A DNA stretch of 64,000 nucleotides from Malachius bipustulatus (Eukaryota; Arthropoda; Insecta; Coleoptera; Melyridae): positions 20,865,867 through 20,929,866 of the forward strand of contig OU342630.1 of assembly GCA_910589415.1 (NCBI GenBank). Direction: 5' to 3'. Positions 12,897-24,865 of the stretch are shown here, one piece after another; positions within the stretch are counted from its first letter, which is position 1; each line of letters begins with the position of its first letter. The notes under the pieces were generated by a model. It was not told where the DNA came from and did no database searches. It was given only the letters and a program-made list of their open reading frames with translations. Position numbers and translations under genes: made by a program.

Positions 12897-13553
12897 AAAC
12901 ATGATTTTAAGGGCTGTATCTTGCAAGGGATTTTGGATATATTTTGGATATAGATAAGTTCGGCGGTTATCGACATATTTCGACATAATCGACATATTTT
13001 GACTTCAAGACTCTGTGATGGTTGCTCTCTGTCAATGGAATATTGGGCCACCCAATATACAGGTATATACGGAAATTCTATAAACGAGGTCGACAATAAT
13101 CTGTGCATTATAGTTATAATGTTGCATATCGTTGATAAAAATACCTCACAATAATTATTATGGGTTATGACAAATAACATGTATTCTATACATACGTAAA
13201 CATTTTATAAATAACATTGAAATTATAATTGATTCCGGCCCGTGGTTCATGGAGATTTGCTCAGAAGGTTTCGTCTACAACTGCGATAGACATCATTAGC
13301 TGTTAAGTATGCGCAATCGGTGCTTCCACTCTTTGTGTTGTTTTGTCAACTAGTTGTCAGTGAAGAGAAGGAGTTTTGTTGTATACCTGAAGTAAGAGAT
13401 CATTATCATAATTAAACTGAATCTATTTAGCTATGTCTATTAAATATTTATATTAATATAATATTACATTCTTTATTATACATAGCGATACTGATAATAA
13501 ATAAATAAAACACTTAAAAATTTTAAAATTATATTTTACTGACAGCTTAAATA

Positions 13554-13798
13554 TACACCGTGTTGCATAGAAAAGGTAACATAGGGAATACCTACGTGTA
13601 AAGAATATTTCAACAATACTTTGAAAATAAATGACATCCTTCAAAAAATACAGTTTCCTATGAAACTACCAGGTTTCCTAGGATACTATACAGTTTCCTA
13701 GAAAACTATCAACTTTTAAACCAGAGTGGCTTGGATCCTTAATAATATTCACAGTAGTGTTTTCCCTATGTTACCTTTCCTATACAACACGGTGTGTA
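13554..13798. mobile_element. Short foldback MITE (245 bp), tip TACACCGTGTTG
   Basis: TACACCGTGTTGCATAGAAA and its mirrored end (TTCCTATACAACACGGTGTG) bound the element; GGTAACATAGGGAA is present in both arms. A second copy is at about 54895-55022. Confidence 0.8.
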
Positions 13799-14084
13799 AA
13801 TTTTTTATAATAAATAATAAAGTATTTCTTTTATTATTTTGTAGTATTTTATATTATTTTTATAAAAATAAATAAAGGAAAAATTTATTTTTGTCGTGTT
13901 TTATTTATTCTACCAAGTGAGGGTTGAGAACATAAACCTGTACACGTCACCCACCAGATAAAAGTAACTATACATGGGAATTTCGGAAACGGTAAGAGAT
14001 AATATATTATGAAATCGATTAACTCAGAGATAAGTTTCACAATTTTATGATTATTAGGAATCTGAAAAAATAGGATTACTAGCC

Positions 14085-14190
14085 AACTATTATAGTCAAC
14101 TTTTGTTTTTCTTATGGCCGCCATGTTGTTTTTTCATGTCAGTCGGCATTAAATAAACAGGAACCAAAAATTATTGACATTCAATTTTTT
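14085..14190 (+). repeat. Half copy of the 36.5-kb inverted-repeat element
   Basis: TTATAGTCAACTTTTGTTTT, TTATGGCCGCCATGTTGTTT and TTCATGTCAGTCGGCAT follow the order of the 36500-36570 arm. Confidence 0.6.
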
Positions 14191-14366
14191 TTTTCAAACA
14201 TATCAAGTACCTATAACGAATACAGATACTGGCGAAATCGCGAAATATTATGGATTTCTCGTACTTGTTTACCTTCTCAATTTTTATGATAACTCAGCCA
14301 GTCATGGAAAGGCTACCTTCGGGACAATTCTAATGACATGACAGGAGTGACATATTGTCAGGCCAG

Positions 14367-14754
14367 TGTAACTCACATTATACTAAATACTAGAATGGCT
14401 CTGCGTTCTACGCATGTTCGAGAACGCGCGGGGTTTCGTGGATGTGTCTAGAGATACGCCAGAGACTTCGATGGCACCTCAGGGAACTATATAAGAACCG
14501 CCGTGGCTGGAGAGTTCAAGCAGTTGTATTTTTGGATGTGAATGAAAGCCTAAATATCACAGAATAAGGAAGACATAGAGTGAAATGACACGTGAAGTGA
14601 AGGAGCATTAGCGGTGTCTCTGTATGTGTAAATAAGAGAACAGCTGATTATTTAGATTTGGAGATTATTATTATAAATTATAATTGTGTTAGAGAATAAA
14701 GAATTTTGTAAGACTTTTAATTTGATATTAATTAAAGTGTAAGACACTGTAACA
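14367..14754 (+). mobile_element. LTR of a Ty3/Gypsy-like retrotransposon
   Basis: Proposed bounds TGTAAC (14367) to AACA (14754) give about 388 bp; the left bound is uncertain. Inside are a TATA box (TATATAAG, 14488-14495) and a poly(A) signal (AATAAA, 14695-14700). Immediately after comes TTGGTGTCTGAAGTGGGA (14755-14772), the form of primer-binding site seen in insect Gypsy-like elements, and then gag. A diverged piece of the same LTR is at about 53356-53517. Confidence 0.7.
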
Positions 14755-14773
14755 TTGGTGTCTGAAGTGGGAT

Positions 14774-15512
14774 ATGGCTGAGATTAGTTAATTAATGGTT
14801 AATTTACGAAACGGAAAAGAAACTGGAAGTAACAGAATGTCCAAGGAAATGTTTGAGAAAATGATGTTAATGCTCAAAAATGGCCAAGAAGAGCTGAAAA
14901 TGTCATGAAGAAGCTCGAAGATGGCCAGGAAGAGCAGAAAAGTATCATTAAGAATCTGGAAGATGGCCAGGAGCAGCAAAAGTTATTGATGCAGCAAAGT
15001 TATTGATGCAGCATCAGAAAGACAATGAAGAGATGCTGCTGCAGCCACAGAAAGACAATGAAGAAAATCTGATGCAGCAACAGAAAAACTGTAAAGAAAA
15101 GCTGAGTCAGCTACAGAAGGACAGTGAAGTAGAGAATCTATTGCAGCAACAGAAAGACAGTGAAGAGCAGTTGCTAAAAATTATTCAGTAAAAAAAGAAT
15201 GATTATATGGGCGAACTAAATAAAGAGAAACAAGAAGTTCGTGATGAAGTCAACAGTGTTCCCGATGAAGTCGGTGGTGTTGGAGTACATACGCTCTGGA
15301 GTACATACAAAATGCAATTTCTGGCAGCCTGCATGGCCAACGGGTGTAACGACGCAGAGAAGGCAACGGCACTGGTTCTTGCTCTTCGAGGAAAAGCTGT
15401 GGACATGCTGCAAACACTGCCGATGGAACTGCTTTTGAATTACGACAAATTATGTGCAGAATTAGAACTTCGATTCGGCAATCGTTATATGGAGCAGGTT
15501 TTCCAAAATTAG
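14774..15512 (+). pseudogene. Gypsy-like gag, broken (coiled coil plus capsid-like part)
   Basis: From 14774 the reading, with several frame changes and stops, is rich in Gln/Glu/Lys repeats (KNGQEELK, LEDGQEQQK, then QQQKDNEE-type units at 15003-15191), predicting a coiled coil. The frame 15207-15512 gives a capsid-like segment: LWSTYKMQFLAACMANGC, AEKATALVLALRGKA, LQTLP, LELRFGNRYMEQVF, typical of insect Gypsy-like Gag. Protease, RT and integrase do not follow; the sequence switches to a LINE at about 15525. Confidence 0.75.
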
Positions 15513-15524
15513 TTAATGAGTAGA

Positions 15525-16668
15525 AAGCTATTAACCAACATCTTTTAAAGTACTTGGAAGGAGCTAATATAATCAGCGACCGCCAATACGGATTCCGCAA
15601 ACAGAGGTCAACTGGTGACCTTACCACCTACGTCACCGAGCTGTGGAACAGCGCAATCGAGCACCATGGGGAGTCCCGAGGGGTTGCGCTTGATATTTCT
15701 AGCGCTTTCGACCGTGTCTGGCATGATGGACTGTTGGCAAAACTGCAGGCTTCTGACATGCCCGAGAAATTCTGCTTGTGGCTTGCGAGTTATCTCGGAG
15801 ATCGCTCATTACATGTGGCAGTCGATGGAGCTCTTTCTGAGACCTTTTCCATCAATACCGGTGTGCCTCAGGGATTCATTTTATCTCCGACTCTCTTTCT
15901 AATATTTATCAACGACTTGCTTGAAACAACAAACAATCCAATATACAGTTTTGCCGACGACAGTACACTCATATCTTCGTATACGTTAGATGCGCGAACA
16001 TCTGCCAGCGCGCACAGACTCGCAGGGCGCAAGAAGTTGCCATACTTAACAATGACTTACAAGACATTCTAGCTAGGGGCGATAGAAACCAAGTCCAATT
16101 TAATGCTGGAAAAACCCAAGCAGTCATCTTCTCCAAAAAGACCAACGTTTTGGAGCTTGATATGGTGATGGCCCGCCACTCTCTTACTCCAGCGTCATCT
16201 CTTCGTTTACTTGGAGTGAGAGTACTAAACATACGCTGAGATTACTCGACTCTATTCAGAAAAGAGCCATCCACTCGATTGGGGATCCAGATTTGACAAA
16301 AAATTTATACACTCTCGAACATCGAAGAAGAGTCTGTTTCACAGATATTTTTATGGAAAGTGTTCAAAAGAAGTGGCCCGCTTGATCCCACCTAGAACAA
16401 GACAGGGCAGAAATACACGTCGAGCCGCAGACGCTCATCCGTATCAGGTTCAGCTCGTTACACCTCGTACCACCCTATTTCAGACTTCTTTTATGTATCT
16501 ATAGAACCGCATCACTTTGGAATAGCATTCCAAAGGGCGTGTTTCCCGAAGTATACAACCTGCAGCGATTCAAGGCCAACGTGAATCGACATCTCCGCTC
16601 ATGCACCGATCCCAGAGCGTCATAGGGATTTCCCTGCAGTGCATGTGCATTTTCAATAAAAAAAATCC
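15525..16668 (+). pseudogene. 5'-truncated jockey/CR1-like LINE, copy 1 (RT fragment)
   Basis: The frame 15554-16072 has RT motifs: YGFRKQRSTGDL, LDISSAFDRVW, GVPQGFILSPTLF, and the catalytic FADDST box. It ends in a stop where copy 2 (51.06 kb) continues with a related segment. Comparison with copy 2 shows an internal deletion of roughly 190 bp near 16220, after which C-terminal pieces (RRRVCF, then HPYQVQL, NLQRFKANVNRHL in shifted frames) run to the 3' end at CATTTTCAATAAAAAAAA (about 16650-16668). Sequence identity with copy 2 begins at GCTATTAACCAA. The element is dead. Confidence 0.85.
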
Positions 16669-19242
16669 TCAGGTAAGCAAGGACGCTGATTCCCCCGAAA
16701 GCATGCAGATGTTTTTTGGCTGCTGAAGTCAACTTTTTTTTTCGTGCAGCAAGAAAATTATAAAAGTGTTCAAAAATTAAGTCTTTTCCCGAAACACATT
16801 GATTTCCCTGAGTTTTTATCTTTTGTTTTTTATGTTCATGAGGTAATTATTCTCATCCCCGAATCTTCTTGTCCAAAGTTCTAGCTTCAACCTGAGTTCG
16901 AAGCTTCAAAAATCGATTGAAGGGGAAAAAAGTTATCATTTCAAGAGCGGAGAGTTGATTTTTTGAGATCACCGACAGATTTACATCGAAAATTTCAAAA
17001 TTCTGTCTAGGTGAGACATCGAGCTTCAAAATTTGCACATCAAAACTTTCAAGAATAATTGTTAACTCCTGTCGAAAAGCCAAAAATGTTAACGACACGA
17101 TTCGATCCTGAAAGGAGCTAAATTAATGCGGCTCGATGCTGCGATGGTAATGACGAAGCGCCACGTGATAACAAGGATCAAAATTTAGGGGAGGATTGAA
17201 GGACCAGGCTATAATTGCCAATGATTGACAGGAACACAACTTTCAATTAATAATTATCAAAATTACTGACCTCGTGTCTTGTCCGACTAGAAGGGGCACT
17301 TGTTTTAATTTACGAGATGTTAACTATTATTATTGTTTCACTTTGCTCCCCTATGTAGGTACCTACGATTGTTCTACTACTTATTATTAACGATAACGAA
17401 TGCTCGCTCGCTCCGCGGCTCCTTTTCGAGTAAAAGGACTACGCGTCTCAAAACCAACGTCGATGATGGTACGAACGGCACTCTTGGTCGAGCTCTACTC
17501 TCTCTCGAGTATTTTAATTTGTTGCGCGGTTTTTGAGTTCATATCCAACAAGGCAGAAAAAAAGCTATAAAAATCAAGTGAAATTTTGGGGTGCGACATT
17601 TTAAGTTTGAGTAGTGATGATATATGAAAAACAATATCCAGTATAATAGGTACACGTTCGAACGAGCGAAGAGCACAAAGTACGTTAGCGGGCGGGTTTA
17701 GAACGTGAGGAAAAACGATCCTGTTCTATTAACCAACATTAAATTTATTGTGAAGCCCTTTTGAGTGATAAAAAAGTTTTCAACGGCATTATTTCAGTTA
17801 AAGATGGCTCTTCATAATAAACAAACAAAAAATATTCGTTTGCAGGTTGTCATTGTTTAAGTTTTTTTGCATTTTTGAGCATGTTTTTGAATTGTGTGAC
17901 CATAATTTTTCTTTACCAAAAAGTGTGTCAAAATGATAAAAATGGACACCAAGATGATTTTTCGAAGTAGAACCTTTTTCAAAACGAACATAATTATTTT
18001 TTTGTATTTTTATCGAAAATTTTGAACTTATGTAAAAAGGACCTTCACAAAAGTTTAAGATTTTCGCATGATCTAAAGTTTTTGAATTGAATGTACTTTT
18101 TTTACTTCTCAAATCAACGAGGCCTCACCACCTCCGCTCACGCATTTTTTTTTTTCGTTTATTTAAAACCATTTTTACTTTTATTATTCTATTAGGTACT
18201 ATAGGTATTATAAACATTACTATTTCGACTCATTCAGGTTCAGGCCAATAATTTTTTTTCTCCAAATGTAATTTGGTTGAACTACCTATAAGTGACTTTT
18301 TGAAGTTTGTTTATTGAACAATTTCAATAAACTAATTATAATGCAATGGGGAGGAGGGGTGGTTGAGTGATGTGAACAATGGTGAGGTTCTAGCGAAATT
18401 AAATTTCAAATTCCGCCAATAAAATTACATGCTTCGGAAAGGTAAATGAGGGCCCATTTTTTTTGCAGGAGCCACATCGTCTTCATAATTATACGGTAAT
18501 ACAAACTACATACAGTAACAGTAATAAGACGGTGTGTAATGCCTTTGGATTTTCCCCTACTTAATTATTACGATAAAGTAAAAATAAATGGAAAACCAGA
18601 TTATTCTGCCTACATTAATCGAGGACAAATTTAATTATTGATAATTCACCGGTGTGTAAAATGTTTATGTTGTTATTGAGTTTTAGTGTAGGTATTTTGG
18701 GTAGTAGTACCTAGAGCTGTTAAATAAAATAATTAGATTCAGTTTGCCCTTAATGCCCTTGTTGAAGTAGATAGGTAAGATGAATTTTTTATTAAAGTAA
18801 ATGTTACGAGCTTCTAAATTATCAGTTAGGTACCTTTGAGTTGAGAATTTGTTGTTCTGGCATTGGTATCTATTATTTATACACTGTGTTTTATTAATAC
18901 ATTAATATAACTGCGAGATTTCCTTTATTTTCTGATTAAATAAGTCAAAATAAATTTGCTATCTGACAAAGCAGTAGGCGAGACTAGTGAATTGTATGGG
19001 TAATAATAATTATTAATGATGAATAATACGATTAAGGTTGGAACATGGTTGATTTCTGAAAATAGCAGGTGAGAGGGAGAGTATCACGAACTCATGTACA
19101 TATATTGGGCTCTTGTCTTCTTAGATCGAGTCTCTCAATACCTATTTTTGCAGATAATTTCATCACCTTCAGCAATGTAATAGATAGGTATTCCGTATTT
19201 GATAACCAATTCAAATTCATGTTATATTCCAATAATGATTTA
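16669..19242. other. Upstream region of gene A; no coding recognised
   Basis: A GC-richer island at about 17395-17540 (CTCGCTCGCTCCGCGGCTCC) could hold a promoter or non-coding first exon of gene A; this is inference. The rest is AT-rich. The minus-strand frame 17798-18112 is AT-rich noise. Confidence 0.4.
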
Positions 19243-19262
19243 TATTATCTTTTTAATTTCAG
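19243..19262 (+). other. Probable 3' splice acceptor of a 5'-UTR intron, gene A
   Basis: A pyrimidine-rich tract ending in TTTCAG finishes one base before the initiator ATG of gene A. This suggests that an upstream non-coding first exon is spliced on here. That exon was not located with confidence; the GC-richer stretch near 17.4-17.55 kb is one candidate. An alternative is that coding continues upstream in the same open frame. Confidence 0.5.
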
Positions 19263-19263
19263 T

Positions 19264-22188
19264 ATGGTCCTAGATCCAAGGTTACCTACTTCCGCAACTT
19301 TTACACAATCCAACGCTGCTGAAACTTGGGAAAAGAAGTGGTTTAAAAGGATTTGTTCTTGGACGGTTTATATTAATAATATAGTCTTGTCAGTTTGCGG
19401 TAGGTATTGCATATTGCATATCATATCTCGAGAATTAATATTTTTTTTATTCTTCTTTTACAGTTCTCGCGTTACTTTATGTTTTGGAAATAGTTGGAAT
19501 ACACACAGCGCCACCAGGATTTTACTGCAATGATCCGAAACTCTCACTCAAATTTAAACATGATACCGTACCATGGCAGATGCTTTATGCCACAACACTT
19601 CTTTTTCCGTTATTTATCATATTTCTTGTAAAAATTGTTAGACATGGGACATTGAAATTAAATTTCCTGAAGATATGGACGCTTTACAAACAGGCTTTAA
19701 GAGGGATTGTAATGACTCTTGTCGTAACCGACATACTGAAGATATACATCGGTGAACCTAGACCACAGTTCTTCGACATATGTAAACCAGATGCCAATGA
19801 GTATTGTAAAGAGGGAACGTATGTTGCCGAATACAACTGCACTTCTACGAGGTTTTCGGAGTTTGCAATTCAATCTTCGATGCAATCTTTTCCATCGGGA
19901 CATTCATCTTTATCTACCTTCATTGCATTATACTCGGCGGTAAGATACGTATTATTAATCGTAGGTAATTATTGGTTTAAGTATTCTCGATCTAATTTTT
20001 AATAATTCATGTTTCCAAAGTTTTTCTTTAAGGATGGGACATTGGTCTCAAATATGTAGTAAAGACAAAGTCGCTCCACTTCGGTAATTTTGGGCTTCGA
20101 TAATTAGCTTATTCTACCCAGACACATTATTACAATTTAAATAGTTGAATAGACGATCACAATAATTATCCATGGCGAAACTGGGATCCGAACCCAGCGG
20201 TAGCCGACTTGGTGCGTGAACGCTGAGCAACTGCGCCGCCACCGCCCGTTCCCTCCAAAAACCTTAAATAGATTAATTGAAACCATTTTTTTAAGCTTTA
20301 GAACAGTTGTTAAGGAGAACAGTTTAGTTACCACTATCACTCATATTAAAATCTTCAGTTTTCTAAGTTTTCTCAGTGCAAAATGGAATGATTGATTTAT
20401 TATTCAAACTCAGTACCTATCACGGTCTATCGAATATACTCATTTTTCTACAAGTTTTCTACTACAAAAAATATTTTCAATTTCATTTCCGATTGAGTTT
20501 TTCAGCCCTTGTCAGTAACCCCTCAGAAATTATTCGACAAACATGTTTCTCGAATAATTCATTGTTTAGCATGCTGTGTAGGGGGTGCCCTATTTTATAA
20601 AAGGAATGGGTTATTTCACAAACCTAAATCCTAAAGCTGCACAAACCCATCGAGACTTATGGGATGCGTGCCTGGATAGAAAACCAGCTCCACTGGATGT
20701 AACTTCGGGGCATCTCTGATGCACCCCGTTGTATGTAGCCAGCTGTGTCATAGGGAGTTATGCCACAGTATTCCGGGTCACCGTGGGACGCTTGGTAATG
20801 AGGCTGCAGATCAACTAGCCAAGAAAGGCGCTGGGATGAACTCAGGATGTGGCTCAGTGGGTAAGAATCCGACATATAGCACACTGGAACCGTATAACAG
20901 GAAACAAACATGGTAAGGAGATGATTAAGGAGTCCTCTGAAAACCTTGCCAGACAGATACTGCAACTAAACAGAATGCAGATTAGAACGGTGGTGGATCT
21001 TCTCACAGGACACTGCCACCTAAGAGTACACTTACATAAGCTGGGGATATACAGAGAAAAACTAGTTTGTAGACTCTGCAATGAAGAAGATGAGACAGCA
21101 CCTCATGTGATATTCGAGTGTCTAGCACTCGCACGAACGCGCTATGCGGTCCTGGGACCACTCAGCACAGGGAGCCTGCTGGCGGAAAAGACCTTGGTTA
21201 GCGGACTGCTGAACCTTGTCAAAGGAACGGAGCTCTTCTAATCAAGGAAAATCTAAATATGAGAAATACAATAAGCCTGTTGGCTTCAGTGTTTGGGACC
21301 ACATAAACCATTTCTCACATTTAGTTAAAATACCAAGACCAATACCGATACAGTATTGTTACTGCCCCATTACTTATGGGACTAAAATGGAAACCAAAGT
21401 AATTAAAACAACATTCGAGGGACTCTAGATAGAGAGACTTGGGCAGCTAGCACAGGTTAAGCGATAATAAGCGATGAAAGGTGACCATTAAGGTAGCAGC
21501 ACCCTAGAACCCATGCAAGTTGAAAAACTCTGCAAGCCCCGCAGATATAGTACAACTGTGCTGGGGAGGTGGGGTAACGCATCTGGCTGTGGTGCTGGTG
21601 CTGGTACTTCAAATAAGCCTGCAGCGCAGTAAGGCTGCGTGTTACGCACAGAGAAAGACCACTAACTGCCTGAGATATATTTGCATGTAATTTTTATGTG
21701 CCCGGAACTCACACAAACTCGACATGCAGTATAGGGAAAACCAGCCTTAGAAACCTGCTAGCAGGAAAATCATTGCCTTACGGCTGTTGAATCTTGTAAA
21801 AGGTACTGAGCTGTAGTTAACTATAGATACCTACTTAGCAAAAGATTTTTGATGAGGCATTTAAGGGTTTTAATTAACTTTGAAGTAGGACCATGGAAAA
21901 ATTCTTACAGCTTAGAAGAATTTTAATGTTAAGTAGGTAATCAAATATAAAAATAACTTTTTTTTGCAGTATATTATCGAAAGCAGAATGCCTGTCGACA
22001 AGATTGGAAGTGTATGGAAGTCAGTACTGATCGTGATAAGTTTGTGGGTTGGCATTTTCATCACATCATCGAGAGTAACCGATGGAAGACACCACTGGTG
22101 GGACGCCCTTTCAGGAGTCATCATTGGCACGCTTATGTTTTTCTATATCCTAGTTAATTCATATAAGAAGACAAAAATTAAATCTTAA
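19264..22188 (+). CDS. PAP2-family lipid phosphate phosphatase, Wunen/PLPP-like (gene A, three coding exons)
   Basis: Exons 19264-19399, 19464-19939 and 21970-22188 join in frame (phase 1, then phase 0) into a 276-residue protein. All junctions are GT-AG. PAP2 signatures are complete: motif 1 K138-x6-R145-P146 (KIYIGEPRP), motif 2 S190-G191-H192 within FPSGHSS, motif 3 S238-R239-x5-H245-x3-D249 (SRVTDGRHHWWD). In this family H192 and H245 are the catalytic histidines. Six membrane segments are apparent, the first around residues 38-58, and an N-C-T glycosylation site at 170 lies in the loop between motifs 1 and 2, as in Wunen/PLPP ecto-phosphatases. The family dephosphorylates phosphatidate, lysophosphatidate or sphingosine-1-phosphate at the plasma membrane; substrate here is inferred. 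The length fits the family. Its tandem paralog lies 6.8 kb downstream. The start was chosen because a splice acceptor immediately precedes this ATG; the frame stays open further upstream. Confidence 0.9.
20033..20250 (-). mobile_element. tRNA-derived SINE, copy A
   Basis: On the minus strand the head reads like a tRNA: an A-box-like GGCGGCGCAGTTGCTC (20225-20240) and a B-box-like GGGTTCGGATCCC (20183-20195). The body continues to a GTGGAGCGACTTTGTCTT block near 20.07 kb. Body and tail block are shared with the copy at 24650-24856. Pol III boxes followed by a non-tRNA body define a SINE. It lies in an intron of gene A. It is not a functional tRNA: there is no convincing cloverleaf. Confidence 0.7.
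20740..21241 (+). pseudogene. LINE ORF2 3' part: RNase H end plus C-terminal Cys/His domain, broken
   Basis: One frame (20719-20916) holds an RNase H C-terminal signature, IPGHRGTLGNEAADQLAKKG, as in R1/jockey/I-type LINEs. After a frame change the frame ending at 21241 contains LLTGHCHLRVHLHKLGI, then C-x2-C, then DETAPHVIFEC, the zinc-knuckle-like tail usual after LINE RNase H domains. RT and endonuclease are absent, so this is a 5'-truncated, frameshifted insertion in intron 2 of gene A. The related minus-strand tail at 48.2-48.4 kb is a different subfamily. Confidence 0.8.
21242..21830 (+). repeat. LINE 3'-UTR-like tail with a second divergent copy of the ORF end
   Basis: Downstream of the LINE stop, the interval around 21754-21815 repeats in diverged form the last coding stretch (LLA..K.L...LLNLVKGTEL then stop, with one frame slip). 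This indicates a second truncated copy or an internal duplication. The sequence between (21430-21750) shows no coding potential. Confidence 0.5.
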
Positions 22189-22273
22189 TGTGCTTATTTT
22201 ATAATAACTCTATTTTTTTTATTTTTTATGCTTAAATATATTTTATTTATTCAGTCTTCTATTATTTATTGTC

Positions 22274-22279
22274 ATTAAA
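22274..22279 (+). terminator. Candidate poly(A) signal for gene A (ATTAAA)
   Basis: ATTAAA occurs about 86 nt after the stop of gene A, followed by T-rich sequence. No canonical AATAAA lies closer. Confidence 0.4.
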
Positions 22280-22289
22280 CGTTTTTTTC

Positions 22290-23765
22290 TTTCTTGACTT
22301 TTTTTCGGTGTTGGGTTAGAATTTAATTCTTTTATTCTACTTTTCGATTATCTTACAGTAGCTTTCTCATTTTCACATTCTCACTGCTTTAGGTCTCCGG
22401 TCACCCTGCCGTTTTCTCTCATTCTCCATAATTTTCCCTCATTCATACTTCCCCTTGTTTTAAATATTCCAAAGTTCTCTCATATGGTCTATCACCATAT
22501 GAGTAAACATATAAAGTAACAACATAACCATCCAAGTTTATGTTTTCAAACCTTACTTTGTAGAATCTCTGCATTGCATACTAATGGATGATAAATAAAA
22601 CGCTAATGTTTAAAAAAATTCTACTGTAGCATTAAACAGTTGAATTTTTTGAAACATTACTGTTTTATTTATCCATAACCATCTAAGTCTACTTACCTCG
22701 ATCTTTCCGCCTAAATTAAATACTTTTCTAAGTTTAACTGTTTCTTATTGAGCGTTGCCTACGAACTTTCTTCCGAAAGAATACTTACTAACAAAATAAT
22801 TGTCCTATATAATTTAAACAACAAAGCAACTAAACGCTAAAAGATTGTATTATGTATTATTATTATGTAGGTATTGTCAGTGGTTGACAATTAAGAGAGC
22901 AATCCCAGGAATGAGGAGGCGGATATCGATGAATCGATTGTGAAATTGGAGATAAACTCTTGATTCAACCATCGATGTGCGATCTTACTGAAGACACTTT
23001 GCAAATATCAATTCGATAGTCTAATTCGGCATTCAATTCCCAAACTCGACCCCACCACCCCCACCCTCTAGGGGTCGAAAGAGGCAAGTTTGGAATCTTG
23101 AACGAGAACCCACTTTTTACTTTACTTTTCTAACCATGTATCTATTTATTATGCCTTGCAATGCTTTTACCTCATATCACAAGTTTGATCGCTATTCTTA
23201 TTTGATCTTACCTGTTATTTAATTACTGCCATATTTAAATTGTTTCCATAGCATTCTTGACTTAATTGTTATTTATTGGTTTAGTTTATACTTATTTATC
23301 TATGTATACATCATGAACAAATGTATTCGATATGACTGTCCGCTTATTATTTATCTGGATTTTGAAAATGATCCTTGTTAATGTAAATCCAGGCTACCTT
23401 ATATTATAATACTTTTCTGTGAATTCAATCAACGTAACGATATCCAATTCTTGATCTTCGTCAAACGCAATTCAAAAGGGTGGATCATTCTGACCGATAA
23501 TTGTTTGCCGTTACATTGAACTACGTATGAAAGGGTCTTAGATGAATCTAACTAGCATTTTCCTTGCCATGGAGGTCAATTAAACAGCAACGGGTAGTTT
23601 CCTAATGGGACCCCGGAAAGGGATCTCCACAATTCATAGGCGAGTAGCTTCTTGACCGGACCCCGTTACCTTTCGTGCAAACGGCTAATCTAACAAGACC
23701 TATTCCCACGGTTACCTTAAAGACTAAGGTCCGGTTGCAAAAACGTAAATTACCAATCTTTCAGA
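22290..23765. other. Intergenic, no gene recognised
   Basis: AT-rich. TATGTTTTCAAACCTTACTTTG plus GATAAATAAAACGCTAATG-like sequence (22530-22610) has diverged relatives near 61490-61580 and 49780-49835, so an old dispersed repeat is likely. Confidence 0.45.
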
Positions 23766-24592
23766 TATTATTGAGGTTGTTATCTTCAATCCCTTATTTC
23801 AAATATTTCAAACAAAATGGCCGAAATTACTTACATTGTTTGATCGTGATCGTCTAGTACTTCTAGAACCTCTCGTACTCTACGTTACGTTTTGTTATTG
23901 GTTCTTTTATACACACAGACATGAAGCAAAGGCGGGAGATTCAATTACTGATTTTAAAATGCCCCGAGTTATCAAAATATTTCTCTAAAATTGCCGAAAA
24001 TAAATTCTACTGCCTTTTAGAAGTTAAAAATATTCGCCATATATTTTCAAAATTTGCAATTTAAAATCAGTAATTATCTGAAAATTTACGTTTGTGCAAC
24101 CTACCTATGTGCAACATTTCAGTGGTGATGACTCCATTTAAAATGCTTCGCGCGAACGCTTCGAGAGGCGGTGGGGCTTGTGTGTGAAAGAGAGTTCATT
24201 AGATTTAGTGACAATTGTCGAGACGATTGATCTACACTTTTCAGAAACCACCGTTGATTCTTTTCATATTTTTGGAACTGGGACCGAGTTTTTCTCTGTC
24301 GTGCTCTTTTTTCGGGAGTTCCATGTAGAGCACGGCACTGTTAGGGTTGCTAGGGACGTTGAAATAAAGCAGGTGTATTAAAAACTAATTTGTTTCATTT
24401 ATCTCAAATATCCCGCCTTTGCTTTGTGTGTGTATGAAAGAACCATATAACAAAACGCAACGTAGAGTCCGAGAGGTTCTAGAGGCACTAGATGATCACG
24501 ATCAAACAGTGTAAGTCATTTCGGCGATTTTGTTTGAAATATTTGAAATAAGGGATTGAAGGCGGAATAACCTCAAATTCTAACCTTCGAGA
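23766..24592. mobile_element. Foldback element of a different family (tips lack ACAGGG)
   Basis: The left arm (CTTCAATCCCTTATTTCAAA, GATCGTGATCGTCTAGT, CTAGAACCTCTCG, ACACACAGACATGAAGC, GGCGGGA) is mirrored in the right arm at 24405-24592 (TCCCGCC, GCTTTGTGTGTGTATGAAAG, CGAGAGGTTCTAG, ACTAGATGATCACGATC, TTGAAATAAGGGATTGAAG). A related half arm is near 25960-26040. Confidence 0.75.
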
Positions 24593-24649
24593 CTTATTCA
24601 GAGCTGGATAACCTTAAATTCAAAGTTAGCCTTCAGGACGGGAATTCTT

Positions 24650-24856
24650 TTTTTTTTAAGGAGGGAGCTTCGGTCTTCCCTATGTAGGTAAGACAAAGTC
24701 GCTCCACTCCGTTAAATTTGGCTGTTTGAGCTATTTTGCCATTACCCAGCCTCAAGTATACTATTAAATAGTAGAAAGGACAACACAGACACCCAGAGTT
24801 TCACCGAGAATCGAACTCAGTCCGCCGGATCCAGTGATTCAGCCACCGGTGTGCTA
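24650..24856 (-). mobile_element. tRNA-derived SINE, copy B, with 15-bp target-site duplication
   Basis: A minus-strand head with B-box-like GAGTTCGATTCTCGG and an A-box-like TTAGCACACCGGTGGC is followed by a body ending GTGGAGCGACTTTGTCTTACC...GAAGCTCCCTCC and an A-rich tail. The 15-nt AGGACGGGAATTCTT flanks both sides (24635-24649 and 24857-24871). The element was therefore inserted whole by target-primed reverse transcription. It shares body and tail with copy A at 20.03-20.25 kb. Confidence 0.85.
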
Positions 24857-24865
24857 AGGACGGGA

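Larger units (their letters stand above)
19940..21969 (+). other. Intron 2 of gene A, carrying a SINE and a LINE 3' end
   Basis: The donor is GTAAGA at 19940 and the acceptor TTTTTTTGCAG ends at 21969. The interval separates residue A204 from Y205, inside the fourth membrane segment. Gene B has the same split with the same phase 0. The intron contains a minus-strand tRNA-derived SINE (about 20.03-20.25 kb) and a plus-strand broken LINE terminus (about 20.74-21.83 kb). Confidence 0.85.

Noticed and set aside
17798..18112. 104-codon minus-strand frame upstream of gene A
   Set aside because: AT-rich codons, Lys/Asn/Phe-heavy composition and no known domain.
19484..20002. Single-exon start of gene A at an internal near-cognate codon
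   Set aside because: It would lose the first membrane segment, and the frame runs past the GTAAGA donor into intron. The spliced three-exon model restores all motifs.
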